Below, piece by piece: positions 1 through 11,591 of a stretch of 64,000 nt of DNA; the first letter of the stretch is position 1; every line of letters starts with the position of its first letter. The DNA lies in assembly GCA_030549335.1 (NCBI GenBank), contig CM060189.1, positions 26,559,001 through 26,623,000 on the forward strand, written 5' to 3'. A model generated the notes under the pieces. It was not told the DNA's origin and searched no databases. It worked only from the letters and a program-made list of their open reading frames with translations. Origin of the DNA: Pontederia crassipes (lineage: Eukaryota > Streptophyta > Magnoliopsida > Commelinales > Pontederiaceae). Position numbers and translations under genes: made by a program.

Positions 1-695
1 AAAATTTTTCCACTTTAATTATAGTGTGCCTACAAAGGATGATTATTTCAACATGAAAATAGAGACAACTAATAAAGAAGTTAAGAGACTAAATTAAGTA
101 AAGAAAATGAGTAGTCTATTCAAATGAACATATTTAAACTACGAGTTCAGGATGAAAGAATAGTTTTAATTTAGAGTCGTTAGCTTGACTATCATATGCA
201 TATGCTGAGGTTAATATATGATGGTCGATTTAGATAATGTAAATAAATATGTAATTAAGGAACAATCTCATCAGAGTTATTAGATGTGATCATGAATGCT
301 TCAGACGATGATGCTTAGCAAATGCGATGGTCGATGATGCTCACCAAATGTAGTGGTGGAGGATGCCCAACGTTTCCACCCTTATGTCGTTGTCCGATGG
401 TGGAGGTTCTTCAAGCACAACAGCTTTCTTAGATTGGAGTTGTGTTTTAAGCTACTGGTTATCAAGAGTGGATAATTTATTCTTTGACCTCCATTGCTTT
501 GATTCTTTTCCCTTTAATCTCCCACTGTTGTTCATTAGTCAGAGAGGTCTCTATTGATGATGATAAAGTTCCTTCTCTCCTTAGTGATTTTTTATTTTGG
601 GAGAGCATGTTCGCAGAAGTTGATGATGCTGATGTTTGTGATGAAGACGAAGTTTGAATAGTGGGGACCTTCGAAGGCGAGCTCCTCCTTCAAAC

Positions 696-1406
696 TTATC
701 CCTTGTTCATAATATATGCACTTGTCTCCTTAATACGCCACTGCATAGTTGTTGTCCTTGCTGAATTTGTTTTTTGATGCCCTCTTCTTTGATATGAATG
801 CTGATGATGACATGGGCACATGATGATGGTCAAGCTCTCGTCGATGTGCTTTGGATATTCAGATTTTATAGAAGTCAATAGCGCAACCTGACTCTCTAAC
901 ATATGTAGCTTTGCTTTTAAAGCATCAAATTTGAGCTCTGTGTCCAAAAGTTGAATCGTCTCATCTTCTTCGATTTGCTTCCGAATATGTGTTAATTGAG
1001 CCGCCAAAGTTTGAATGTGTTGATTTTGCATTTGGAGCTCCTTTTCAATTGTTGTAATAAGTTGACCCATCATCCCTTCGAGGTCAACTTTTGGCTCATA
1101 AGAAGATTTCGATTTGCGAAGAGTTGTATCATACTCTGGCATCTCCTCGCTTCGATGCCACAAACCTGAAAGTTGTCTGTCCAAATTATCGATTTGATAG
1201 TTTTGTGTGGAGAATTGCTTCAATAAAGGACTCAATTTATTTGTGATAATGCTTTTTGGATCCATGGAGAAATCTTCACAAAGGGATGGTTGAAGCATCT
1301 TTGCTTTGTTGTTGCTTGATGAAACTTTGTTGTGAACTTTTTCATGATGAACAACAACTTGGTCTTCCTCAATGTGATGACTGATGGATGTTTTCTTCTT
1401 TCCCAT
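696..1406 (-). CDS. Coiled-coil protein of element A
   Basis: The frame is open from 1520 to 696; the likely start is the methionine at about 1406 (MGKKKTSISHH), because the sequence before it looks like untranslated leader with a pyrimidine-rich AG. The product, about 236 residues, is hydrophilic and rich in Gln, Glu, Lys and Leu. It has long heptad-like stretches (IEKELQMQNQHIQTLAAQL and LKFDALKAKLHMLESQV) that predict coiled coils. The C-terminal part (MQWRIKETSAYIMNKG) closely resembles a segment in element B near 8630 (TQWRVKETSEHIM). There is no zinc knuckle, protease or polymerase motif. By position it replaces gag. The function is unknown; a structural or RNA-packaging role is inference. 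Confidence 0.6.
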   Translation of the reverse strand: MGKKKTSISHHIEEDQVVVHHEKVHNKVSSSNNKAKMLQPSLCEDFSMDPKSIITNKLSPLLKQFSTQNYQIDNLDRQLSGLWHRSEEMPEYDTTLRKSKSSYEPKVDLEGMMGQLITTIEKELQMQNQHIQTLAAQLTHIRKQIEEDETIQLLDTELKFDALKAKLHMLESQVALLTSIKSEYPKHIDESLTIIMCPCHHQHSYQRRGHQKTNSARTTTMQWRIKETSAYIMNKG

Positions 1407-1555
1407 TGAGGATGTAATGATATGAGCGTGAGAGTTGAGTTGTGTACGAAATATGTAAACCTGAAAACTTACATAAGTAAGAAAAAAACAAGTGAAAGTA
1501 ACATAAAAGTAAAGTCTCAAAGTGGCTTAAAATCATACTAGTAAGTAAAGAATAA

Positions 1556-1573
1556 TTCTCGACAACGGCGTCA
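1556..1573 (-). other. Primer binding site of element A, tRNA-Asp type, decayed
   Basis: Read on the minus strand it matches the plant tRNA-Asp primer site TGGCGCCGTTGCCGGG with about four mismatches, all transitions (C/T or G/A). It is separated from the LTR by the same 6-base spacer (AGTTTT on its strand) as in elements B and D. The transitions suggest cytosine deamination. Confidence 0.65.
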
Positions 1574-1579
1574 AAAACT

Positions 1580-3195
1580 TGATGCAAAAATTGATAACAC
1601 TAGCTAGCAAGTGCACGAATCGCTCAAGTAATAAAGTAAAAAGTATAGGTTGTCGATACCACAATGAATTACTTTACTTATCTATCAAATCTCAGAGGCT
1701 AATAGGAGACGACATAAGATTTTAGAGTAAAAGTTGTGCAGAAAGTAAAAATTATAGAAAAGTGAACCTAAAACTAATGATGTGTAGGTTCTTAGGATGA
1801 TCTATAATGATAGGAACAATCTGTAAGTTCTGCAAAATTAATAATAAATATAAAGTTTAGAGTTAGTTTTTCAAACGGATTAAGGACACTGAATAATATG
1901 ATCTCCTCTACGGGTAAAGCAACTATCTTAAGACAATAATAATCCGAAAGTATTTCGCACGGATATACCTTCAGTTATTTTGAACTTAAGATGCAATATG
2001 TTGTAATCCCTATACTACATAATCGCCGGCACAGGTCAATTCATGCAGGTCGCATAAGCTAATAAGCCACATGGTTTCTACTAGATTACGATATAGATTG
2101 CTTCAACATAAAGTGAAGAATCAATTCGAACAAAAAATGATGAATTAAGGATTGATCACACTACACAATCAATAATCATCCTAGAAGTCATTAAATTCTG
2201 AAGACAAGCATTATGGACAGCAATCATGTACATAAAAACTAAAGTAAGTATTTGATTAATTAGAAATTAGAAATTATTTATACAGTGAAACTCTTTCAAC
2301 TAAAGCAGAAAGGAAAAATTATAACTAATAATCCAGAGAACTACACTATATAGATAAAGCACGAAGATTTAATGAATCATCCCAATATAATGTAGAACAA
2401 GAAATACTTTGTAGAAATGACGACAAGCCGCTGCACAATTCTCGCACGAGTCTACTATGCAGAAATCTTCTCCTTCATTCTTCAAAAATGCTTCTTCGTT
2501 CTTGCCTTGAAAGCTTCGGTTGCAGGCCCTAGCATGCTCTCTTCTGGCTGTAGAAGACGTCTATTTACAGGAGTTTGAATATCCATGTGATCGGAGAAGA
2601 AACATAAACATTTTCTATATAAAATAATGTAAATTCGGATCTAAATTGATTATGAAAATTTGACCTTATCAAACTCCAAAATTTGGGTCATAATATATTT
2701 TCAAATCATCCTAGGATCATATAATATGAATCCTTGTGCACTTCAATTTTTTTCAAAAATTCATCTCAATTTCGAAATTGGACTTCGTCATGGCCTGTTT
2801 CGACGATTTAACACCCTAAAAAGAGTTCGAATTGGATTAAAAATGAGTTTTCACCGCTTGTGAGAGAATTTTCACGACCCTTATAGTGTTAAAACACTAG
2901 ATTTCACGGCCCGTGAAGAGCTGATCTTGCTAGCACCTTTCTCAGCAAGAAAAACTGCATTTTAACGGCCTGTTAAGGTGTTTACGGCTTAGTTTCCGAT
3001 TTGAGCGCGATTTTCTCCGTTGACTTCGTAATTCAATTTTCTTTCTTTTTCTGCAATAAAAAATAGAATTTGGGTAGATTTTCAATTTTGTAAAATTAAT
3101 GTAAATAAGCGCATAAAATGATGCATGCTATTAGAAAATTATTCGAAATAAGATTAAATGCAATACTAAATATATGTTGGATTTTGCATGCATCA
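1580..3195 (-). repeat. LTR of element A (5' LTR, minus strand)
   Basis: Its low end begins TGATGCAAAAATTG next to the primer site and its high end is GCATGCATCA, giving TG/CA termini in both readings. The last about 70 bases before the primer site resemble those of the element B LTR (ACTTTATTACTT, then GTGCACTT), so the families are related. The high half contains CACGGCCCGTGA-like short palindromes, also seen in B. Confidence 0.65.
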
Positions 3196-3200
3196 ACCTC

Positions 3201-3348
3201 GTCGGAGGTCACGGTGGGGGGTGCGACTGTCACGGGACGTTTTTCCGTGACATGATGCACGAAGCCTCGCGGCACCAATGCCGCTCAACTTAAAGCTCTC
3301 GATCGCTCAGCGCCGAACCATGGAACACATGTAGTCACCCCACACTGC
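3201..3348. repeat. Host-LTR remnant between element A and the solo LTR
   Basis: These bases separate the element A LTR from the solo LTR and continue after it at 4983. A CCATGGAACACATGTAGTC block resembles one at about 5340 (CCATGGACACATGTAGTC) in the Ty3/gypsy LTR. It is therefore probably part of the same old element, though the alignment is weak. Confidence 0.4.
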
Positions 3349-3353
3349 ATAAT

Positions 3354-4977
3354 TGATGTGAGATGTCTGGAGTGTGATAACTTGCTGAATTATAGGCCAA
3401 AATTGAGATAAAATTAAATTTTATGGAATGTGATCAAACTCCTCAACTCACTCTACCTACAAGTGCACGGATCAGATGTAGTAGACTCAAGTGTCGTATC
3501 TGATTTGAGGGCTAAAGACTCACTATCTAGACTAGACTAATTCTAGACTAAGTAACTAAAATAATGAATGAGAGGAAAGTAAAAACAGATTTGAACTATA
3601 ACTAAGAAAGTGACTGTTTTTTATGTTTTAGTGATTAAGATGAAATCTAATTACTAAGACTAAAAGGGGATTAACTATTAATGTGATATTCTCCTAGGAA
3701 TGGGGTTCATCTAATTCAATTATGGATGGATTGAAATAATTCAACAATGCAAGTCAATCCAGATTCAACCAATAAAAAGACTGCTCTCACAGTTTAATTA
3801 AATTAGGATTAATTATCATATTCTCATATGAATGTTAGCTAGGTTAAATTAGAAAAGGTTTCTTATTGATGTTGAATTATCATTAAGCATAGCACAAAGC
3901 ACTTTACTGATATGCCAACAATCTTCTCAGATTTGGCAAATCAGTAAAGTCTAAAATGATACCACAACTATTCAACAGTTATAATGATGGAGCAATTGAT
4001 TCAATTAACCAAACAGAAATACATTCAGATCCAATACTAATGTTAATGTTATTGGTTTATCTCTAAATGTCAAGGGAACCTATAATCAACCTCTCGGCTG
4101 CAAATGCAAATGAGGTTCACATTAACAAAAGTTAATTGTATGCATCAGATTAACAATCACATATTGGAACTTAGGGATTTATCATTGCTCTTGATTCATT
4201 TCTGAACAAGAAAGAAATCATAAATTAACCTCTCGGTTGCCTATAAAATCAGGATTCACAATGACAAAAATAGTTTCCAAGGATATCAGAATTGTAACAA
4301 CATCAGAGATGGAAAACAACACGTTCATCATCCATCCATAACTAGGACTAGATTACTACCCTATCGTCATAAATACAAAGATTGATACAAATAGAAGAGG
4401 GAATCAATGCAAGGCATTCTAAAATAAAAAAATATGAATATGTCCACAGAAAACAGAATGTAGCTTCCTCTTCTCCTCCTTCAACTCACTGGTCCAGCAA
4501 CCTTGCTAATGGAGGCTCCCAGGTCCAGAATCCTCCAAATGGAGGCTCCCCCCTTCTCATCTGGATTTCTCCCACTTCTATATGTGAGTTGTGCATCCTT
4601 TGATGCAAATAAGAAGCTTCTATAGCTTGGTGATTTTGCCATCTGTCCAAGCCCTAAAAAATTTCTACAGATTCCTCTACTTTTTGGATAGCAAATTAGT
4701 GGTCCCCCCCTCCTTTTCCAGTTGGTTGCAGCCTTATACTACTTGCTAGAAGAGCAAGAACAACAAGCATCAAAGTTTTCAAATAGAAATTAAACAAGTA
4801 TGGATTAGGACAGCATATAAGAACAACTCAATTATCAAGTGCAGCCTAGTATTATGCAGGAATGATAATTACATGTACATTGAGCATAATTATCCAAATA
4901 TACACATTTTAAGGCTTATATGCACATCAATTCAGATGAAAAATGAGTAAAATTATAGTATGATCAGCTAGTGATCA
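3354..4977 (-). mobile_element. Solo LTR of the element D family
   Basis: The 1.6-kb sequence starts TGATGTGAGATG and ends CTAGTGATCA. It is flanked on both sides by ATAAT (3349-3353 and 4978-4982), a 5-bp target duplication, and no internal region is present. Many blocks match the LTR at 31512-34423: GTGATAACTTGCTGA near the start, a CTAGAAGAGC(A/C)AAAACA-like block and AACAAGCATCAAAGT near 4770, and CTAGTGATCA at the end. This is the product expected from LTR-LTR recombination. No gene is seen inside. Confidence 0.8.
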
Positions 4978-4982
4978 ATAAT

Positions 4983-5518
4983 ATTGCGGAGTACCAACAT
5001 ATCCGTCCTTAAGACATTTATCTTGTAAGATCATCCTTATGAATGACCAAGTTAAGTGACGTTACCCGCATGGTATGCCTTTTACATCTATCTTATGTAA
5101 TGAGACCCGTATACTTAGGGTACACTGGGAGGAGTTCACTAGTGCATACAGAGGTCCAAATGTATGTTATGTTTTATCATAGTTAATACAAGTAAGATTT
5201 TCTTAATTCTAATGTCTGACATTGAGCATGGGGTGGCAACCCACATTGGAGACCCTTCTCGGTGCCCCATGGAACATTGACTGCCCCTTCGGACTTTAAA
5301 GCGCCCAAGCGCCTGCATTAGTGCTGCAACACACTATTGCCATGGACACATGTAGTCCAACATTCTGGTCATGTCCGTGATTGAATGCATATAAGAGAGA
5401 CTCTCGGCATAGTCATCTCAATCATAAATTTTCCATTGCTATTCAAAATAGGTTTGGCTAGGTGCCTATCCGTCTAGTCGCCGCACGAGGTCTAGTGTCT
5501 GAGAATGATCCCGTGACA
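4983..5518 (+). repeat. LTR (3' part) of an old Ty3/gypsy element
   Basis: It ends CCGTGACA directly before a TGGTATCAGAGCC primer site. It contains GCATGGGGTGGCAACCC (5228), which recurs in an intron of the PRA1 gene (53217). The left part of this LTR is displaced by the solo LTR and element A insertions. Confidence 0.55.
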
Positions 5519-5520
5519 AG

Positions 5521-5533
5521 TGGTATCAGAGCC
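5521..5533 (+). other. Primer binding site, initiator tRNA-Met type
   Basis: TGGTATCAGAGCC is the standard plant tRNA-iMet primer site of many copia and gypsy elements. It lies two bases after the LTR end, followed by a gag remnant, as expected. Confidence 0.8.
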
Positions 5534-5567
5534 ACTTTCATGAGACGCACAAGTTGGCGTTCGATGA

Positions 5568-6587
5568 TCAAGAAGGAATGACGTCGAACTCGGAGTTGAC
5601 CCATGAGGCTACCGCACCGGAGAAGGCCGCCCTGAGCGAGGGGGCGCCAGTTTGAAGGACGTCATGCCCGCCTTCGAGCAACGCTTCGACTAGTTCCAAC
5701 TGGATGTGGGCGAGTTGCAAGACCAACTCGCAACGCACGAGCAAAAGTTGGAGAAGATAGTGGACCTCACAATGGTGCGGGACGAGATGGCACGTTATAA
5801 ACATGGCTCGAATCCGTAGAGGCAACAATTATGGACTTACAGGAGACTTGGATAATGGTTTCTCAAACATAATGTTCGAGATGGAGCAAAATCTCAAGAT
5901 CATATGGGAAGGGCTCAAGCGACGCTACAAAGATGGGTGACGCCCCGAGACGCCCGCCCTGCATGAGGCAAAAATCAATGTGCCAAAATCGAAGCCCCAC
6001 AAAGGTGAGAGGTCGGCAAAAGAGATCAATGACTTTTTGTGTAACGTCCGAAGGTACATGGAGGCATTGGACGTGACCTCAGAAGCGAAGATGGTGAAGA
6101 CCACATCCTTCTACCTTGCAAGATGTGGCAAACTTAAGTTGGTCATGCCATCGCGACAATGTGGAATGTGGCACAACATGGATCCCATTGAGATGTAGGA
6201 TGGATGAAAATGTGTAGTTCATTAACTATGCATACTCAGACAAGTCGGGACTGGAGGTCAAGATTGCATTGTTCAGCATCAACTAGAAGGACGTGTTGAA
6301 GGAGAACATGAGAACTCTGCCTACAGTGTTCCCAGAGTATGGAGACCCAACATTGGTGTTCTTCAGCAAAGGGGTTGAAGCTTTGAACTAGAACAGAGTT
6401 GGAACGACGGGATCGCCCAACCTCCTTTTGCTAGTCGTTGTTGTCAAATCGATCGTGCCAAGACAAGTGTCATGCCACCAAAGCCCTTAAGCAAGGGCAA
6501 TTGTGGGGGAGAGAAGCTCAAGTCGCAAGGGAGAAGTTATCCTGTCAACGCAAAGACAAAGCCCATTGAAGTAGGAGGATCGAGTGG
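5568..6587 (+). pseudogene. Ty3/gypsy gag remnant
   Basis: Broken frames carry gag-like sequence. 5570-5940 encodes a charged N-terminal part with heptads (VGELQDQL). The open piece at 5980-6198 has the Retrotrans_gag pattern (RSAKEINDFLCNVRRYMEAL, then EAKMVKTTSFYLA) but lacks the usual Trp-Trp after the second helix. Later frames up to 6587 show fragments of the gag C-terminal half (LPTVFPEY). Several stops and shifts break the frame. It is cut by element B at 6594. Other genes of this element are not in the window, because B's right end is truncated. Confidence 0.6.
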
Positions 6588-6593
6588 AACCAC

Positions 6594-7810
6594 TGATGCA
6601 CGAAAAATCATGCATTAGTTTGGGTCATTTGATTAACACTTTAGAATGTTTTTATGTTTAGAAAGGGGGAGTTTTGATTTGTTTCCATATAATTTAATTT
6701 AGATTTGATTTCTACCTAAGTCTGAAAATTATTCATGACAGTATATGAGAAAATATCGAAATGAAGGTAAGAAAATGGCCTAAAATAGCTCAAAAGATTG
6801 TCACGGCAGTGACAGTTCTTTTTACGATCGTGACGGCGGTTGGTTCGTTTTAAAGCCAATTTTATCCACTTTTTGGGTATATTTTCAGTTTCTTTCCTTG
6901 GGGGATGAGAAAACCTATAAAAGGAGGCAGAAGAGGGTCTGGAAAAGCATCCATGGAGCATAATTTTGAAGTCTAGAAAGATGAGAAGTGCGAAGACGAC
7001 AGCGAAGCTTTGCCGGAAACTCGAGAGAGGACGCGCTTAATCTACGCTAGAGTTTTTGTTTTCTTTTCCCTACATTTTTATTCCAAATTTGATGTTGTTA
7101 TTCTCAAATTTATTCTTTCATTAGGGTCATTCTAGTTGAACCCTATTTATGTTTTGAAGTTTTTCTTGATATTAATTTAGTTACATCTTTAATAGCATTG
7201 CAATTTCATGTTTAATGCTTTCCTTTGATTCCATGATTTGTGATTTAATTGCTATCTGAGAAGAAGTGATTATTTTCATAATAGTTTCTATGATTGATTT
7301 TATTTATCGCATGCCACAATTAGGAAAATCAAAAGAGATCTAATTCGTGTAGTTATTAAGGTGACTTGAGAAAGCCCTTAATATTAATTCCGATTGAATG
7401 CATCTTATGATTTAATTAAGTAAATTAAAAACCGAAAGGATTGATTTATTTTAATTATTTCTTAAGATAGTAGTTAAAGCCTGAAATATTGGTTAACTAA
7501 ATTTGGGAATTCACTTTGTTATCGATTCAACTAATTCTAAGTTGAGAAAATTCATTACATTTCAGTGGTGATAATTAGGTGTCTTAATCATCAAATCGTT
7601 ATTTCTCCAGATGATCATTTCTTTTATTTTTGTTATTTTCCTTTTATTCATATCTGAACTCATATATTTTCTTAATTTCTCAATTAACAATGTTAAAATA
7701 AAATCTAAGTTATTAACCGTCCTCGTGGGAACGATAACTCTACTCATTCACTTTATTACTTAAGTGATTAGTGCACTTACTAACATTTGTTGACAATTCT
7801 ATATGCATCA
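6594..7810 (+). repeat. 5' LTR of element B
   Basis: It begins TGATGCACGAAAAATCATGC and ends TATGCATCA. The first 487 bases are repeated at 22638-23124 with few differences. It includes a GTCACGGCAGTGACAG-like palindrome (about 6798) and a TATAAAAGG box at about 6916, a plausible promoter. Confidence 0.88.
6916..6924 (+). promoter_or_regulatory. Putative TATA box in the LTR of B
   Basis: TATAAAAGG follows GGGATGAGAAAACC; the second LTR has the same box at about 22961. Transcription would begin roughly 30 bases downstream. Assigned by motif and LTR position only. Confidence 0.5.
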
Positions 7811-7816
7811 AGTTTT

Positions 7817-7834
7817 TGGCGCCGTTGCCGGGGA
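7817..7834 (+). other. Primer binding site of element B, tRNA-Asp type
   Basis: TGGCGCCGTTGCCGGGGA is a full match to the plant tRNA-Asp 3' end as used by Athila elements. A 6-base spacer AGTTTT follows the LTR end. Confidence 0.9.
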
Positions 7835-8038
7835 CGGTGTTTAGTAACTTTTATTTTTATTTTACTTGTTATTTGAGAGCTTTTATTTTTATGTTAAATT
7901 CCACGCAAATTCTTATTAGTTCACATACTTTCATATATTCTTTATTTTGTGTGAGCAGGAAATATTTTCGAGAGACAATTCAAAGTGACAACAAAACCAA
8001 AGACTATGTGAGATTACTATTTGGAAGAACAAAGAAAG

Positions 8039-8916
8039 ATGCTTAAGGAGCATGAAGCACAAATATCACAAATTGCAAATAACAATATCCCACTCATTCC
8101 CATGGTACAAAGAAATTCTACAATTGAAGACAAGATGTTAAAGTTCATCACAATGGCTGAAGAAAAATTTCAACTTCAAGAAAGAGCTTTTATGAAGTTG
8201 TTGGGGCAAGTAGAGCAATTGGAGGCTAAGATTCAAGTGAAAAATGATGTTCCTCCATCCACCCAGTTAGAGTCAAATTCCAACGTCGAAGAAAAGTTGT
8301 GCCAATTGATTGGAGTCATAGTGAAAAGATTCATCCTACAAGATCAACTCATTAGTAATCTACAATCACAGGTGGCACAATTGAAGGATCAACAACCAAT
8401 TATTATTTCTTATCCTCCTCAATCCCCAAATTTTAATGTTAAGTTTGATATTATGCAAGCAAAATTTCAAGCATTAGAGAAGAAAATGGAGTTGGCTTCT
8501 CAGATTGCTTATGCCTCAGGGAATAATATTTGGATAAATCTGTACCTATTATATGCCCATGTCACTTGCAATATTTTAATCCAGGAAAAAGACGACCGAG
8601 GAATAATTATTATCAGAAGACATGGACTACGCAATGGAGGGTCAAGGAGACAAGTGAACATATTATGGAAGATGGACAAGTGCGAAGAAGAAATCCGCCT
8701 CCAGAAAGTCCAATAACCATCCCACCATTACCTCCAAATCATTTATTGGTAGAAGGGAACACTCCATCAACACAAAATTCGATGCATTGGAAGCCCAAGG
8801 ATCAAGCTCCACAAAAAGATCCAGGTAATTCTTTCAAAGTGGAAGGACAATGCCTTGAACAATATATCAGAGGTAAGATGGAAAAAGGTCACTTCGAATC
8901 CCTTTCATATACTTGA
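8039..8916 (+). pseudogene. Coiled-coil protein of element B, one frameshift
   Basis: The frame opens after a stop at 8009 and its first ATG is at 8039 (MLKEHEAQISQI). It runs to about 8550, then coding continues one frame over (ICPCHLQYFNPGKRRPRNN... to 8914). The first about 170 residues are heptad-rich (MLKFITMAEEKFQLQERAF; LLGQVEQLEAKIQ; MQAKFQALEKKMELA), predicting coiled coils. The C-terminal part (TQWRVKETSEHIMEDGQ) resembles element A. The ORF lies where gag should be but has no zinc knuckle or recognisable capsid motif. Elements A and D encode similar proteins. The function is not known. Confidence 0.55.
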
Positions 8917-8919
8917 GGT

Positions 8920-10195
8920 AACAAAAGGGTAAAAGTCAAGCTAATGACTATAACTTAGAACTACTCCTAAACTTGTTCCCTTAGTTTTCAGCATTAGTAT
9001 GCGATTAATTTAGTTTAGTGTTTGCATAATTTTCCTTTAAATTTGGGTTAGACTTTCTCCTTAATTTTCATTAATTAGCATTAGTATTGGATTCTTTAGT
9101 TTAGATTAGTCAATAGATTCATTTTATTTTATTATTATTTTTTAGCAAATTGTTCCCGACAGGAGACAGTCACGGCCGTGACCCTGCCAAGGAATGGTCG
9201 TGCCCTCATTTGAACATCCAACGCCTCCAGAACGGCCGTGCCCAGTTTATGTACGACCGTGACGGCAGCAATCGCACCATTTTTGGAACAGCTGAAGCAC
9301 GGCCGATACAAACTCAAGCATGGCCGAACTGAATATATCGGGCATGCCTACATTACGAATGAATTTTTTTTATAGGACACATGGCGCGACACGAAGAGGA
9401 CATCACATCTGACTTTTAATCTGACGGTTTGCCATTTTTTACGAGCAGCACGGGCGTGACCCCCAAATTCCACTCCCGTGCCACCTATAACTCCTATCTC
9501 GATCCCTGCCCACCTCTCACCGATCATCCCCCGACGACGCCGTCAACGCCCAGAGCATCACCAGATCTAGGAGTCGCCAACCTATTCGTGAAGATCTGTC
9601 AGTCGCCTTTGTTCCATTCGTTGTCGGCGCTCTCCACAACTCCATCTTCGGCGCATCTTAGCGAACGCTTCCATCATTGAACGCACACGGCCGGTTGTTC
9701 CAAATCTCACCGACGGCGACTGCTCCGTCGTCGGCACCTCAGTTCACAACCGAGACGCCAAGGAGACATCGATGTTCGCCGACCCTCTGGCATCGATTGA
9801 CGATCAGCAGAACATCACGCCGCCGCCACCTATCTTCTCCAATGCCGGCAGATCAACACACTGCCTCTAGCTCAGATCGCCTACCTCGGGTCGCCGTCCT
9901 GCTCTAGCACAACCGTCGCCGCCGTCATCCACGCCGTCGCCACCTACAGCTGCCGATCTCTCGGCCGGCCTCATCCAATTCGAAGGGCCACCATCTTGAT
10001 CCAGTCGCCGTCCAGCTCCTGCACTTCCGACCTGCAAACTCCGGCAGCATCGCCCGACCTCCGATCAACTGCGCAGTGATTGCACATTATACAAGGCTTG
10101 ACCATAACGAACAAGGGAATGGCCGCGGATAACCTCCACACTCCGGCACGGCCGTGAGACAAACCAGAACGGCCATGACAGTGACTTGAAATTGC
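8920..10195 (+). other. Internal non-coding and GC-rich region of element B
   Basis: 8920-9150 is AT-rich. 9160-9480 has several CACGGCCGTGAC-like palindromes. 9430-10060 is rich in CG and CCG and gives Pro/Ser/Arg-rich open frames in both strands without a family signature. It could be an untranslated leader for the next ORF or a captured host exon. No gene can be supported. Confidence 0.4.
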
Positions 10196-10440
10196 TGAAT
10201 GATGTCTGAACCTCGACGAAAGAAGCCCGTGAGCCGCCCTCGAAAGCAACCAAGGCTTGGAGAGTATTTGATTGCTCAGCCATATCAGATCGAGTACCGA
10301 GATAGGGAGCAACAGGTTCGTGCACGAAAACTTGAACAATTGCCACTTGCTCCCACTCGATTTCTGCAAAAAATGACTATGACGGAATTCCATATGAATG
10401 ATGATGTGCTTCTGATGTGTGAGAACATTGGCTTGTACTC

Positions 10441-11470
10441 TGATCACTCTTTTATGTACTTATAATCACTGCAATAAATCCGCAAATTTACATAAAAGTT
10501 GGGCATATTTAAATGTTTTTATCAATTTTTAGTGAAAAAGTTGAATGAGTAAAAGAGAAGACTAACCACCTTTCGAAATTTGAATTTTGAATAGGGAAGG
10601 AAACAAAAAGGAGGAGGAGAAGCCGGAGAAAGGGGGAGAGGCGAGATCAAGGAAGGGAAGAGGACGAAGACTTGGAAGGATGAAAGGGAACTAAAGAAGT
10701 TTTTAGATTCTCTCGTGATGAAACTTTGTTGATGCACACTTTTATTCCGGCTTTTTGATATCGTGGATTTGACTCCTAATTTCTATTTTCATGATGCATG
10801 GTTGTTTAAAATTTACATCTGATTTCAATTAGATCGAGAGGTTATTTGTTTTTCTGCTTTAGCCGATTTCATCCGAGAGGAGAAATTAGCCATATTACTT
10901 GCTATGCTTTTAGTAATTGTTGTTTTATATTTTGTTAGAAAGATCGAGAGATATGCTATAGCGACTGTTATGAGATGAGAATCCTTACAGTCGTGTGAGG
11001 AGTTAATATGTGTTCTGATCATTAGAGTAAGATTAAAAGAATGGGTTGTAGGAATCGAGAGATCGAACCCTTCTACTAATTAAGAATGAGAATCTTATTA
11101 GTCAGTGATCTTAATTTAGTGATTAGCATCAACTCTCTTTTTGATTTACGGATACAACGACTGCAATAGCATCAACAAGTTCATTACGAGAGAATCTTTC
11201 TCTTCACTCTGTGATCTTTTCTTATCTTACTTCCTTATTCTTAATCTCTGTTCACTCACGCATCTAGTTTTTTCTTTTATAATTTTATGATGACTTCCGG
11301 GGTATAAATAGAGTAATTAATTAATCTAAATCAACAGGGTTACGACACTCAGGGTTTCTACTCGACCTGTGCACTTGCAATTACGTGAACTCTTGAGTAA
11401 AATTAAAACGTGGCTAGAATTACTTCCAGTGTGAGAATCTGAAATTTCACAACTTGATAAGTTCACGTCA
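10441..11470 (+). repeat. 5' LTR of element C
   Basis: It starts TGATCACTCTTTTATG and ends GTTCACGTCA. By eye about 40-45 differences separate it from the 3' LTR, near 4%. TATAAATAGAG at 11306 is a likely TATA box (also at 20459 in the other LTR). Confidence 0.92.
11306..11316 (+). promoter_or_regulatory. Putative TATA box in the LTR of C
   Basis: TATAAATAGAG follows TCCGGGG and is conserved in the second LTR at about 20459. It lies about 155 bases before the LTR end. Motif-based only. Confidence 0.5.
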
Positions 11471-11476
11471 AGTTTT

Positions 11477-11494
11477 TGGCACCGTTGCCGGGAA
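11477..11494 (+). other. Primer binding site of element C, tRNA-Asp type
   Basis: TGGCACCGTTGCCGGGAA differs from the canonical site by one G-to-A change in the core. It sits after the spacer AGTTTT. Confidence 0.88.
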
Positions 11495-11591
11495 TTTAGA
11501 TTATTTATTTATTTTCTATTTATATCCTCGCTTAGTTTATTTAAGTGCTATTTACGGCTGAATCTTTTTCTTTGATTTCAGGGATTAGTAT

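Larger units (their letters stand above)
1..3195 (-). mobile_element. Element A: pol-less Athila-like LTR retrotransposon, partial
   Basis: Read on the minus strand, this has one LTR (1580-3195), a tRNA-Asp type primer site (1556-1573) and an ORF (1406-696). The copy runs off the left window edge, so its 3' end and 3' LTR are not visible. No protease, reverse transcriptase or integrase coding is seen in the visible part. LTR ends are TG...CA, and the sequence right of the LTR (ACCTC, 3196-3200) would be its target duplication. The layout matches elements B and D in this window. Positions 1-690, downstream of the ORF, hold no convincing coding. Confidence 0.7.

Noticed and set aside
363-557. 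64-codon plus-strand frame
   Set aside because: It lies in the untranslated 3' part of element A on the opposite strand and has no family features.
7817-7834. tRNA-like sequence as a tRNA gene
   Set aside because: Only the 18 bases complementary to the tRNA-Asp 3' end are present; these are retroelement primer sites, also at 11477 and 31488.
9135-9907. Several 60-80 codon frames on both strands in element B
   Set aside because: High GC produces few stops; the peptides are compositional and lack motifs.
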